Source: an uncultured bacterium
Lineage (GTDB): Bacteria; Patescibacteriota; CALEFQ01
Assembly (NCBI GenBank): GCA_937877125.1
Contig: CALEFQ010000112.1
Coordinates: 1-23,446, forward strand
Length of the DNA: 23,446 bases
Direction of reading: 5' to 3'
Made by a program: the position numbers and the translations under genes
In this document: one piece after another, positions 14,137 through 21,174 of the stretch
Numbering within the stretch: position 1 is the first letter of the stretch
Layout: every line of letters starts with the position of its first letter
Notes under the pieces: model-generated
The model's database searches: none
What the model saw: only the letters and a program-made list of their open reading frames with translations
Told to the model about the DNA's origin: nothing

Positions 14137-15369
14137 CTATTTCTTCTTACTTTCCTCCTTTTTCGATTTCTTTTCTTTCGGCGCTGCTGGTTTGCCTACG
14201 GCCGATTTAACCGGCTTCGCGTCGGCCTTTTCCTCCTTCTTGGCCGCGTCTTTCGGCTCTTCTTTTTTCCCTTCTTTCTTATCTTCTTTTTCGCCGAGCT
14301 TGGTAATATCAATCTTCCAGCCGGTCAGCTTAGCGGCGAGCCGGACATTTTGGCCTTCCTTGCCGATCGCCAGGGAAAGCTGATCTTCTTCGACTTCCAC
14401 CACCGCCTCTTTGTGTTCGGAATCGAGATTTATCTTGGCGACCTTGGCCGGCGACAAAGCGTTGGAAATAAATTTTTTAGGATCTTCGTCCCAAGTAATG
14501 ATATCGATATTTTCGCCGCCCAATTCCGCTTTGACCGCCTGGACGCGTGTCCCTTTTTGGCCAACGCAGGAACCGATCGGATCAACATTTTCGTCATTGG
14601 CTTTGACGGCCATCTTGGAGCGGGAACCGGCCTCGCGAACCAAGGCCTTGATTTCCACGGTCTTGGCGTATATTTCAGGGACCTCGAGCTCGAATAGTTT
14701 TTTTACCAGCCCAGGCGCGGCGCGGGAAACCAAAATTTCCGGTCCTTTGGGGCCAGTACGGACTTCATTTACAAAAACTTTATAGCGCTGTCCGATAGTG
14801 TAGCGTTCGCGGCGGATCTGATCCGGCGCGTACATAACGCCGACGGCGTTGCCCAAATCCATAAAAGCAGTCCGGCCTTCGACCCGTTGCACCGTCGCGT
14901 TGAGCACTTCGCCTTTTTTATCCTTGAACTCGTTGTAAATCGCATCGCGCTCGGCTTCGCGTATCCGCTGGATGATCACTTGTTTCGCCGTCTGGGCGGC
15001 AATGCGGCCAAATTTTGCTTCCTTCGGGGTAATTTCCTTGCGGATGATATCGCCTTCTTTTATCTCGCCCGACTCTCCCGTTACTTTTTTATAGCCTTCC
15101 AGTTTCTTCGCGTCCGCGATCAATACGTATTCGCGGGCCCTTTTTTCCATTTCTTCATCAATTTCTTTGACGATATTTTTTTCGTCATAAACCTTAAAAT
15201 TCCCGGTTTTTTCATCAAGTTCCACCTTGATGTTTTGGTCGGGATTGCCGTAATCCTTGCGGAAAGCCGCCGCCAGCGCCGCCTCGATCGTGGTGATAAC
15301 CACTTTGCGGTCGATATTCTTCTCGGCAACTAATTGGTTGATCGCTTCTAAAAAGTTTTTGCCAAACAT
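14137..15369 (-). CDS. nusA: Transcription termination/antitermination factor NusA
   Basis: Binds RNA polymerase and nascent RNA and affects pausing, termination and antitermination. The N-terminal domain is 1-125 or so (LEAINQLVAEKNIDRKVVITTIEAALAAAFRKDY). An S1 domain follows (GEVLNATVQRVEGRTAFMDLG, about 150-200), then two KH domains (VDPIGSCVGQKGTRVQAVKAELGGE and LSLAIGKEGQNVRLAAKLTGWKID). Residues about 355-410 are almost only K, E, A and P. The acidic repeats found in proteobacterial NusA are absent. A promoter lies at 15514-15541 and hppA follows 65 nt downstream. No SD is seen. Confidence 0.97.
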   Translation of the reverse strand: MFGKNFLEAINQLVAEKNIDRKVVITTIEAALAAAFRKDYGNPDQNIKVELDEKTGNFKVYDEKNIVKEIDEEMEKRAREYVLIADAKKLEGYKKVTGESGEIKEGDIIRKEITPKEAKFGRIAAQTAKQVIIQRIREAERDAIYNEFKDKKGEVLNATVQRVEGRTAFMDLGNAVGVMYAPDQIRRERYTIGQRYKVFVNEVRTGPKGPEILVSRAAPGLVKKLFELEVPEIYAKTVEIKALVREAGSRSKMAVKANDENVDPIGSCVGQKGTRVQAVKAELGGENIDIITWDEDPKKFISNALSPAKVAKINLDSEHKEAVVEVEEDQLSLAIGKEGQNVRLAAKLTGWKIDITKLGEKEDKKEGKKEEPKDAAKKEEKADAKPVKSAVGKPAAPKEKKSKKEESKKK

Positions 15370-15373
15370 GGTA

Positions 15374-15454
15374 GTTAAGTCAAAAGTAAAAAGTCAAAAG
15401 TAAAAAGTTCTGCAAACGAAACTTTTGACTTTTGATCTTTGACTTTTGACTTTA
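15374..15454. repeat. Inverted short-word repeat (AAAAGTC words)
   Basis: AGTCAAAAGTAAAAAGTC words on the left and CTTTTGACTTTTGATCTTTG words on the right form an imperfect inverted repeat in the nusA leader. Confidence 0.65.
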
Positions 15455-15461
15455 AAAGAAG

Positions 15462-15481
15462 CTAGAACGCCTGGTTCTAGC
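15462..15481 (-). promoter_or_regulatory. Leader hairpin upstream of nusA (possible attenuator)
   Basis: GCTAGAAC and GTTCTAGC form a perfect 8-bp stem with a short loop, about 33 nt downstream of the promoter. On the minus strand it is followed by TTCTTTT, which looks like a weak terminator. Confidence 0.5.
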
Positions 15482-15513
15482 CACAAATGATCTGCCGGAT
15501 TCGGAATAAACTT

Positions 15514-15541
15514 AGTATACCAGATTAATCGGTTTTGGCAA
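15514..15541 (-). promoter_or_regulatory. Promoter of the nusA-hppA operon
   Basis: On the minus strand, TTGCCA (15541-15536), a 16-nt spacer and TATACT (15519-15514). Confidence 0.65.
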
Positions 15542-15554
15542 GGAAAATGAATTA

Positions 15555-15579
15555 CCCCCGGTCGCAAAGGCGCCGGGGG
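15555..15579 (-). terminator. Hairpin after the metallophosphoesterase
   Basis: CCCCCGG and CCGGGGG form a 7-bp stem five bases after the stop codon at 15585. The following minus-strand sequence (TAATTCATTTT) is only moderately T-rich. Confidence 0.55.
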
Positions 15580-15584
15580 CGTTG

Positions 15585-15893
15585 TCACAAGATGAGGCTG
15601 TTCGGCGATTCCTGTTTGATTTCCAGGATTCGCCGTTCCGAGACCGAGATGACCATTTCCGTCCAGGTGAGCTGGAAATGCGCCAGGGACAGCGTCGGAG
15701 AAACGTCGGGAAATAGTTCCAGTCTTTTCACCCAAGCGCCGGTCGATATCCGCCCGCTCCAATTCCCATCGGAAGCCGGTTTGACCCGAAGCTCGGCCAG
15801 GTGTGAATGCCCGTTCACGATGTACCTAACACCGGTGACGAATGACTCCCAGTCTTGAGGATAGTTTTCCGTCTCCAGTTTGCCCGCCAGCAA
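15585..15893 (-). pseudogene. C-terminal part of the interrupted metallophosphoesterase
   Basis: This frame continues directly, in phase, from the TAA that ends the upstream 291-residue protein. It contains VRYIVNGHSHLAELRV, the GHxH motif that supplies the last metal ligands of metallophosphoesterases and is absent from the upstream part. It then continues with beta-strand-like segments (WSGRISTGAWVKRLELF, HFQLTWTEMVISVSE). The TTG right after the stop has no SD. The simplest view is one gene of about 394 codons with a nonsense change (CAA to TAA would fit a Gln) or a base error. Read-through or a two-chain enzyme is possible but not shown. Confidence 0.75.
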
Positions 15894-16769
15894 TTACCGT
15901 TGCCGTTTGGACAGATAATCGCCAGCCGTCCGATCAAATTCGCTGATGCGGTTGACCGCTTCCGCCAAACCGGGCGCGCTGGTATCCCCGAGGGTCTCAT
16001 AGACCTGGCAGAAAAGAGGCAACATGGAAGTCAGAATCCGTTGGGCCCGAGGCAAGGCGCAGCGCCGCCACTTTTTGAAATCGGCCGATTTCATCAGCTT
16101 CTTGAATTCCTCAAGCCAGGTTCGAAGCAGCGAGCCGCTCTGGTCGCGTTGCTGTAAATACAGCGGGATGTGGTAGAGAGGTTCCACCCGATTCAGGTCT
16201 GGACACCGCATTTGGAGAGGCACTACCAGCCGTTCCACCACCAAATCGCCGAGTGATTTGATCGGTCGTCCCTGATCAAATATCTCTCGATTGGTGATAT
16301 CCCAGCGATGCCCGTGATCGAACAAAACCCTCAACCAGGGATCTTCCAGAAAAAGCCATTCGGCCAGGCGGTAATTCGGCTGCAAAACGGTCGACCACCA
16401 GCCGCTTAGGCTTTTTTCCGCAAAGAGCCAGCGATCGTGATTCCCCTTGAGGATGATTACCATGATCCCGGAATTTTGCAGTCGACGCAGATGCCGCATT
16501 ACTTCCATAATCACCGGAACCTGCCCCGGGAAAACCCCGTTGAGCGTCAGGAGATCGATAAAATCTCCCAAGATAACCAGGATGCCGGAGCCGTTCTGGC
16601 ACATATCTTTGACCGCCAACTCGAATTGCTGCAGTCTTTGCAAAAGCGCGCGTAGCACGTAGCGCGGGAAGAATTTATCGAGGTGCACGTCGGAAATGAC
16701 TCCGAGCAGCACCACGTCTCCCCCGTGCTCGGCCAGTCGCAGAATCAAGCCCTTACCTAATTGTTTCAA
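15894..16769 (-). CDS. Metallophosphoesterase, N-terminal part (ends at in-frame TAA)
   Basis: Calcineurin-like phosphoesterase of the LpxH/UDP-sugar-type branch. The metal-binding motifs appear in order: SDVHLD (Asp27, His29), LGDFID (Asp69), KGNHD (109-112) and DHGHRWD (151-157). The final GHxH motif lies beyond the TAA at 15894-15896, in the same frame. Residues about 170-290 are a helical insertion (LVVERLVVPLQMR...YLQQRDQ). Translation starts at TTG 16769, fixed by the strong SD AAGGAGGT five bases upstream, and a promoter is at 16802-16830, so initiation signals are intact. The truncated chain probably lacks a full active site. The substrate is unknown; a role in nucleotide or lipid phosphate hydrolysis would be a guess. 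Confidence 0.85.
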   Translation of the reverse strand: MKQLGKGLILRLAEHGGDVVLLGVISDVHLDKFFPRYVLRALLQRLQQFELAVKDMCQNGSGILVILGDFIDLLTLNGVFPGQVPVIMEVMRHLRRLQNSGIMVIILKGNHDRWLFAEKSLSGWWSTVLQPNYRLAEWLFLEDPWLRVLFDHGHRWDITNREIFDQGRPIKSLGDLVVERLVVPLQMRCPDLNRVEPLYHIPLYLQQRDQSGSLLRTWLEEFKKLMKSADFKKWRRCALPRAQRILTSMLPLFCQVYETLGDTSAPGLAEAVNRISEFDRTAGDYLSKRQR

Positions 16770-16801
16770 AGTACACCTCCTTCGTCCGATTAGGACCGCT
16801 T

Positions 16802-16830
16802 ATCCTAGCAAAGATAATTTAAAAATTCAA
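16802..16830 (-). promoter_or_regulatory. Promoter of the metallophosphoesterase
   Basis: On the minus strand, TTGAAT (16830-16825), a 17-nt spacer and TAGGAT (16807-16802). Confidence 0.55.
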
Positions 16831-16922
16831 CTCTCTAAACTTCATTTGATCTCCGAAATTTTTTGCAACTTCTTGACTACAATAATTGAGTGCGCCACCA
16901 GAGGCAAAACTTCCGCGGCAAT

Positions 16923-17282
16923 CTAATACACCCCCTTTATCCATCTCGCCTTCGCACTTCTTTTTTTCCAATCCAAAAAAATTTCCACGACGTCGAAACG
17001 CCAATGGAAGTTTTCATATTCCGGATGCCGCAGGATAAAATCTTCGGCAGTGTAGTACCATTTCCTCAATTTATAGCCATCCACCGCCTCCAGCCCGGCG
17101 CTGAATTTCATTTTGGTCCTGGTTTTTACTTCGATAAAAATTATTTCCACGCCCAGAGTAGCGATCAGGTCAATCTCCCCGGCACGACCGGCGTGATAAT
17201 TTCGAGCGATGATCGCCAGGCCCCGGTCGGCCAAAAAATTTTCTGCCATTCTTTCACCGAGCGTCCCGATAATTTTTCCCAT
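16923..17282 (-). CDS. yraN: YraN/UPF0102 family endonuclease-like protein
   Basis: 119 residues with the family pattern GERMAENFLADRGLAIIARNYHAGRAGEIDLI (about 9-40), then IIFIEVKTR, together giving the E...D...ExK arrangement of the PD-(D/E)XK nuclease fold. The ending DVVEIFLDW also matches. The family is widespread and its function is not settled; Holliday-junction or recombination-linked nuclease roles have been suggested. A good SD (GGGAGGG) precedes the ATG. It lies in a minus-strand group with rnhB, matching the common rnhB-yraN neighbourhood. Confidence 0.92.
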   Translation of the reverse strand: MGKIIGTLGERMAENFLADRGLAIIARNYHAGRAGEIDLIATLGVEIIFIEVKTRTKMKFSAGLEAVDGYKLRKWYYTAEDFILRHPEYENFHWRFDVVEIFLDWKKRSAKARWIKGVY

Positions 17283-17325
17283 AAAAAAATCCCTCCCTTT
17301 GAATTAAACATATCACTATTTTAGC

Positions 17326-17493
17326 TCAAGATTTTTTCTTGCCTTTTTTCAATCTCTCCACCCCGTCCCGGATCGTGAATCCGACCCGGAAAAACGCCCA
17401 AATGGCCGCCCCGACGCCTAAAACCGTCGCGATGCTTCCCCCGTATTTGTCCAGCGGGGCGACGTCCTTATTTTTTTTATTGGAAGGACTCAT
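17326..17493 (-). CDS. Small single-span membrane peptide, 55 aa
   Basis: MSPSNKKNKDVAPLDKYGGS, then a hydrophobic stretch IATVLGVGAAIWAFFRVGF (about 21-39), then a basic end with KKGKKKS. The start overlaps the stop of the methyltransferase as ATGA (17490-17493), a standard sign of translational coupling. The length and layout (basic tail, one helix) suggest a small membrane protein. No family is recognised. AtpI/Gln-type small ATPase accessory proteins and secretion-linked peptides have a similar look, but nothing specific supports either. Confidence 0.7.
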   Translation of the reverse strand: MSPSNKKNKDVAPLDKYGGSIATVLGVGAAIWAFFRVGFTIRDGVERLKKGKKKS

Positions 17494-18122
17494 GCCGGAT
17501 CCGCCTTTTTGCCGTCTGGAACTGCCGGAGTTTCATATTGGCTTTTCTTGAAAACCAAACCGTAATGATAGTTGCCGGCGGAAAATTCCTGGGCCAATCT
17601 CAAGCCGACGGTTTGGGCCACCTTGACGGCCTCTTCCCGGGGCACTCTTTTTTCTAGCGGGGGGCCGAAAGGAATCTTGACTTTTTTCCATTCCACGACC
17701 ACGATCAGGCCGTCCGGCTTGATGATGCGCCGGGCTTCTTCCAAAATTGACGGGTGCGCGGTGGATTGATTGATAATATGAGCCAAAAAAACGATATCAA
17801 CCGAGTCAGCGGGAATTTTCGTGCTGCCGCTTATTTCCAGATCCGCCCAGACATATTGGATATTGCGCAAACCCTCGATCTTAGCCTTTCCCTGAATATC
17901 TTGTAGAGAGCTTTTTAGGATATCCACCGCATAAACCCGGCCGTGCTCCCCGACCATCTCCGCCGCCGGAATCGTGTAATAGCCCGCGCCGCAACCGAAA
18001 TCAGCAAAAATCATGCCTTCCGCCAGGCCCACCGCCTGTAAAACCTGCTGGGGATCAACGAATTGTCGTTTTTGCCGCCGCGGATCCAGAACATAGCCGC
18101 GCGGTAGGGTTTGGAGCTGCAT
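17490..18122 (-). CDS. SAM-dependent methyltransferase, class I
   Basis: 210 residues. Motif I is DFGCGAGYY (41-49), followed by the Asp-ending strand VYAVDIL (motif II), a YVWADLE-type motif and DSVDIVFLAHIIN (post-motif II), then ARRIIKPDGLIVVVEWK. This is the UbiE/Methyltransf_11/31 type; the substrate cannot be told. The N-terminal PRRQKRQFVDPQQVLQAVGL is typical of this branch in bacteria and archaea. It is upstream of and coupled to the 55-residue membrane peptide. No SD is evident before the ATG at 18122. Confidence 0.88.
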   Translation of the reverse strand: MQLQTLPRGYVLDPRRQKRQFVDPQQVLQAVGLAEGMIFADFGCGAGYYTIPAAEMVGEHGRVYAVDILKSSLQDIQGKAKIEGLRNIQYVWADLEISGSTKIPADSVDIVFLAHIINQSTAHPSILEEARRIIKPDGLIVVVEWKKVKIPFGPPLEKRVPREEAVKVAQTVGLRLAQEFSAGNYHYGLVFKKSQYETPAVPDGKKADPA

Positions 18123-18202
18123 AATATTAGGGGAATAATTATCTTAATCTGTATCTAGACAATACCACAAAACAGACTGACTGCCAAATACCTACAGATA
18201 AT

Positions 18203-18320
18203 TTAGAAATAACAAATCACAAATATCCAATAAAATTCAATTTCAAATGCAGAAATGCCGTTTACGAAATTGGAGCTTCAATTTTATTTGATATTTGTTA
18301 TTTGTGATTGGATATTATTA
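18203..18320. repeat. Long A/T-rich inverted repeat at the rnhB 3' end
   Basis: The left arm (from 18207, AATAACAAATCACAAATATC words) and the right arm (18270-18320) are imperfect inverted copies. The right arm 18272-18317 matches 9893-9938 at 43 of 46 positions. The rnhB stop codon is inside it. Confidence 0.8.
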
Positions 18321-18938
18321 CACCAGCTCACCATTCTTAATCTTCACCAGCGGTTTATACGTCTTCCGATGCACCGTGCTCACTCCATACTTCTTAATCA
18401 TCGCCTGATGCACTTTCGTCCCATAGCCTTTATGTAAATCGAATCGGTAATTCGGCCACTGCCGATGCAGATTGCGCAAAAGATTATCGCGCGTCACCTT
18501 GGCGATAATTGATGCCGCCGCGATCGACATCACCTGGTAATCGCCTTTGACCACGGCGCGCTGGCGCCAAGGCAAATCGCCGATCCGCACCGCGTCTACT
18601 AGCACGAAATCAGGGGCGGCCTTTAGGCCACCCAAAGCTTGCCGCATCGCCACCCGCGTGGCGCGTAATATATTAATTTGATCAATCACGATATTAGACA
18701 CGACTCCGACGCCCCAATCAACCGCGCTGATTAATTCTCGGTAAAGTTCCGCTCGCTTAATCGCCGTGATTTGTTTTGAATCCGCGATCCCGCGAATCGA
18801 AAAATCCGCCGGCAAAACCACCGCCGCCGCCACCACCGGTCCGGCCCAGGCACCGCGCCCAGCCTCATCCACGCCGGCAACAACGCGGTAGCCCAGCTTG
18901 GCCAGCTCTCGTTCATGATTGAAATTGGGATAACGCAT
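18318..18938 (-). CDS. rnhB: Ribonuclease HII
   Basis: Cleaves RNA in RNA-DNA hybrids and single ribonucleotides in DNA. The N-terminal motif VAGVDEAGRGAWAGPVVAAAV contains the catalytic Asp-Glu pair. ADSKQIT, FVLVDAVRI and SIAAASIIAKVTRD follow with the remaining acidic residues, and LHKGYGTKVH near the end is typical. The ATG at 18938 gives 206 residues, the normal length. The in-frame extension to 19034 adds a Cys-rich segment encoded partly by a palindrome (18958-18977), which is unlikely to be real. No SD is seen. Confidence 0.95.
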   Translation of the reverse strand: MRYPNFNHERELAKLGYRVVAGVDEAGRGAWAGPVVAAAVVLPADFSIRGIADSKQITAIKRAELYRELISAVDWGVGVVSNIVIDQINILRATRVAMRQALGGLKAAPDFVLVDAVRIGDLPWRQRAVVKGDYQVMSIAAASIIAKVTRDNLLRNLHRQWPNYRFDLHKGYGTKVHQAMIKKYGVSTVHRKTYKPLVKIKNGELV

Positions 18939-18957
18939 AAATAATTCAAAATTCAGA

Positions 18958-18977
18958 ACTTGCTTGCGCAAGCAAGT
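18958..18977. repeat. 20-bp perfect palindrome upstream of rnhB
   Basis: ACTTGCTTGCGCAAGCAAGT is its own reverse complement. It sits inside a TTCTGAATTTTGAATT word repeat that also occurs at 21150-21168 before the MgtE-like gene. Confidence 0.75.
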
Positions 18978-19027
18978 GCAGAATGAAAAATTTCGTTCAC
19001 AACTACATTCTAGCGCCTTCCAGTCTT

Positions 19028-19057
19028 TTGACAATCTCTCTAATAAAATCGTATAAT
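19028..19057 (+). promoter_or_regulatory. Promoter of tRNA-Pro
   Basis: TTGACA (19028-19033), an 18-nt spacer and a perfect TATAAT (19052-19057). Confidence 0.75.
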
Positions 19058-19100
19058 AAGCCTAGTTTCTCGAGAAATTAAACTATCGCTAAGTCATTTT

Positions 19101-19149
19101 GGCGGGGCAGCGCCCCGCCGAAGTCCGCCTCCGGCGGACGAAGGCGGGG
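19101..19149 (+). repeat. Two mutually exclusive hairpins over the tRNA-Pro 5' end
   Basis: Hairpin 1: GGCGGGGC (19101-19108) with GCCCCGCC (19112-19119). Hairpin 2: CCCCGCC (19113-19119), GAA, GTCCGCC-TCC-GGCGGAC, GAA, GGCGGGG (19143-19149). They share 19113-19119. The right arm of hairpin 2 contains the first five bases of tRNA-Pro. Hairpin 2 has the same GAA/GAA layout as 7712-7748. Confidence 0.75.
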
Positions 19150-19221
19150 TGTGGCCCAGTAGTCTAAGGCACTTGCTTTGGGAGCAAGGGATCGTGGGTG
19201 CGAATCCCACCACCCCGACCA
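19145..19221 (+). tRNA. tRNA-Pro (anticodon TGG)
   Basis: 77 nt with CCA encoded. The acceptor stem is CGGGGTG/CACCCCG with discriminator A. The anticodon stem CTTGC/GCAAG encloses the loop TTTGGGA, giving TGG. The T-arm GTGGG/CCCAC has the loop TGCGAAT. Confidence 0.96.
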
Positions 19222-19288
19222 GTGATAATTTCTTTGCGGCTATGACTTACAACTGTTCGAGAATCAATAAATTCGACTAATTACCAAT

Positions 19289-20158
19289 ATGAAAATCAAG
19301 GTTTATACATTAAATGCTTTCGCTAAATCTAGAGACGGTGGTAATCCCGCGGGAGTAGTAGTAGATGCGGATTCATTATCTGAAAAAAATAAACAAGCGA
19401 TAGCAAAAGAGGTTGGGTTTTCCGAAACAGCTTTTGTTCAGGATTCGAATAAAGGAGATTTTAAAGTCCAATTTTTTACGCCAAATAAAGAAGTGGAATT
19501 ATGCGGACATGCTACTATTGCAACCTTTTTCCTACTGTTTAAAAAAAGAATAGTCAAAAAAGGTGATTTTTTACAGGAAACAAAGGCGGGAATTTTGAAA
19601 GTAAAAATTGCAGAAAAGGGGCTGATATATATGAGCCAAAACCTGCCCAGGTTTTTAAATATAATGGAAAAAGAAGAAATTGCTATGTGCCTGAAAATAC
19701 CAGTCAAAGATATGATGGATAGTCTGCCGGTCCAAGTAGTTTCAACCGGGGGAGTAGATATCATGATACCAATCAAACACCTTAAAACGGTGCTCGCCCT
19801 AAAGCCGGATATGAATCTGGTTTTGGCAACAAGCAGAAAACATAATATTGAAGGCTTCTGTGCCTTTACTACGGAAACAAAATTTAATTCTACGGCGCAC
19901 TCCCGAAGTTTTGCCCCCGCAGTTGGCATACCCGAAGATCCTGCTTGTGGCGTTCAGGCCGGAGCTCTAAGTTGCTATTTGCACAAATATGGGTTGATTC
20001 CTGACGATCAAGTAAATAATTTAGTTTTCGAACAAGGCTACTCAATGAACAAACCCTCTGAGATTATTTCAAGTTTGCGCCTAAAGAACAATGAAATAAC
20101 GGAGGTTCTAGTCGGGGGACGAGCATTGAATATCAAAGCAAAAGAGTTAGAAATATAA
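19289..20158 (+). CDS. PhzF-family isomerase/epimerase-like protein
   Basis: 289 residues of the two-domain diaminopimelate-epimerase-like fold. DGGNPAGVVVDAD near the start, the catalytic-Glu motif FSETAFV (Glu46), FFTPNKEVELCGHATIA (61-77) and RSFAPAVGIPEDPACGVQAGAL (from about 206) are all family landmarks. The last differs from the usual EDPATGSAAGAL by Cys-Gly-Val-Gln. The physiological substrate of most PhzF homologues is unknown; phenazine synthesis is not implied. The gene is clearly richer in A/T codons than its neighbours (AAA, ATA, AAT), hinting at recent acquisition. No SD before the ATG. Confidence 0.9.
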   Translation: MKIKVYTLNAFAKSRDGGNPAGVVVDADSLSEKNKQAIAKEVGFSETAFVQDSNKGDFKVQFFTPNKEVELCGHATIATFFLLFKKRIVKKGDFLQETKAGILKVKIAEKGLIYMSQNLPRFLNIMEKEEIAMCLKIPVKDMMDSLPVQVVSTGGVDIMIPIKHLKTVLALKPDMNLVLATSRKHNIEGFCAFTTETKFNSTAHSRSFAPAVGIPEDPACGVQAGALSCYLHKYGLIPDDQVNNLVFEQGYSMNKPSEIISSLRLKNNEITEVLVGGRALNIKAKELEI

Positions 20159-20186
20159 AATGATCCATCATTAATACCCTTCGAGC

Positions 20187-20543
20187 ATGAAATTTCTCAA
20201 AAACGACTCATCCCCCTGGCAAGACAAAGGTGATTATAGCAAGAAGGTTTTTTTGACTGCCGCCGATCTCGGCCACCCGGGCGCGCAAATTCAAGAACTG
20301 AAAATCAAACCCGGTGCCGTTTGTGCCGATCACTATCACAAAATTCAGACAGAAATTTTCTACTTTACCAAAACAAACGGCTGGTTCGAGGTCAACGGAA
20401 AAAAAATAAATCTCGCTCCGGGCGACGTTCTGGTTATCGAGCCCAATGACAGGCACCGCGCCGGCAATGAGAGTGATACCGATTTTGTCTATATCGGTTT
20501 CAAATTAAATTATCCCGGCAGCGGAGATTTTTACAATTCCTAA
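20187..20543 (+). CDS. Single-domain cupin protein
   Basis: 118 residues with both cupin motifs. Motif 1 is AVCADHYHKIQTEIFYFTKTNG (within 44-65) with metal ligands His49, His51 and Glu56. Motif 2 is PGDVLVIEPNDRHRAGN (78-94) with His90. This fits a mannose-6-phosphate-isomerase-like or general sugar-binding cupin. It is 28 nt after the PhzF-like gene and 22 nt before the next one, so the group is probably one operon. The function is not resolved. Confidence 0.88.
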   Translation: MKFLKNDSSPWQDKGDYSKKVFLTAADLGHPGAQIQELKIKPGAVCADHYHKIQTEIFYFTKTNGWFEVNGKKINLAPGDVLVIEPNDRHRAGNESDTDFVYIGFKLNYPGSGDFYNS

Positions 20544-20565
20544 GCCGGCACCGGCAGTAAACGCC

Positions 20566-21144
20566 ATGATATTAATAAAATCAACTACTTGGAACCAAGT
20601 TTTCCGAGATTGGGAAAAACGAGAAGGTTCTAATCCCGATTGGATAAAATGCGCCACAAAGATAAAAGGCTGGCCGGATTGGAAATCATGGCGCGGTTTT
20701 ACCGCCCAGCAAATTGGCGCTTCCGCCCGAGAGTGGCAGATTTTCCGATTTACTGATCCGCTGGCCGAAATCCCGGAAATGTTAGTCGGACCATTCAATA
20801 GCTGGCAGGACAAACTATCACCCAAAAATAAAATTCCATTTGCGAAACTCCTGACTATGTCGGATAAATACCAGACTTTTTCCCAAAACAAGCATGTCCT
20901 CTCCATCCTCGATTCTCTGCCCTTTGCGACGCAATTTATCGGTCTGCGGCGCAACGATTTAGATAAGATAGTTTGCCTGGAAGGCCACCACCGGGCAGTG
21001 GCAGTTACTTTAGCTAAACTACAAAAACAAGATCTAAATTTTAGCCAGACCGAGATCACTATTGCCTTGGCCAATATTCCCGCCGATGAAAGCCGGATAT
21101 TGTTTGATAAAGTTTTATCCCGCGGCACCTCAAAAAATCCATAA
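20566..21144 (+). CDS. Unknown protein with GHHR motif, 192 aa
   Basis: No family is recognised with confidence. VCLEGHHRAVAVTLAKLQ (about 136-153, GHHR at 140-143) resembles the GHHR/GxHR motif of ParB-like and sulfiredoxin-like nucleotide-binding folds. The rest does not clearly match them. It is soluble, Trp-rich in the first 60 residues (NQVFRDWEKREG, IKGWPDWKSWRGF), with PFNSWQDKLSP in the middle. It follows the cupin gene closely and precedes an MgtE-like transporter. Upstream bases 20544-20555 form a small GCCGG/CCGGC hairpin; no SD. Confidence 0.7.
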   Translation: MILIKSTTWNQVFRDWEKREGSNPDWIKCATKIKGWPDWKSWRGFTAQQIGASAREWQIFRFTDPLAEIPEMLVGPFNSWQDKLSPKNKIPFAKLLTMSDKYQTFSQNKHVLSILDSLPFATQFIGLRRNDLDKIVCLEGHHRAVAVTLAKLQKQDLNFSQTEITIALANIPADESRILFDKVLSRGTSKNP

Positions 21145-21174
21145 TTTTGCATTCTGAATTTTGAATTTACTCTT

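Noticed and set aside
14887..15333. Plus-strand frame of 148 codons opposite nusA
   Set aside because: Shadow of nusA; no SD and no recognisable domain.
18939..19034. Cys-rich N-terminal extension of RNase HII
   Set aside because: It is encoded by a palindrome and low-complexity repeat, and the ATG at 18938 gives the normal family length.
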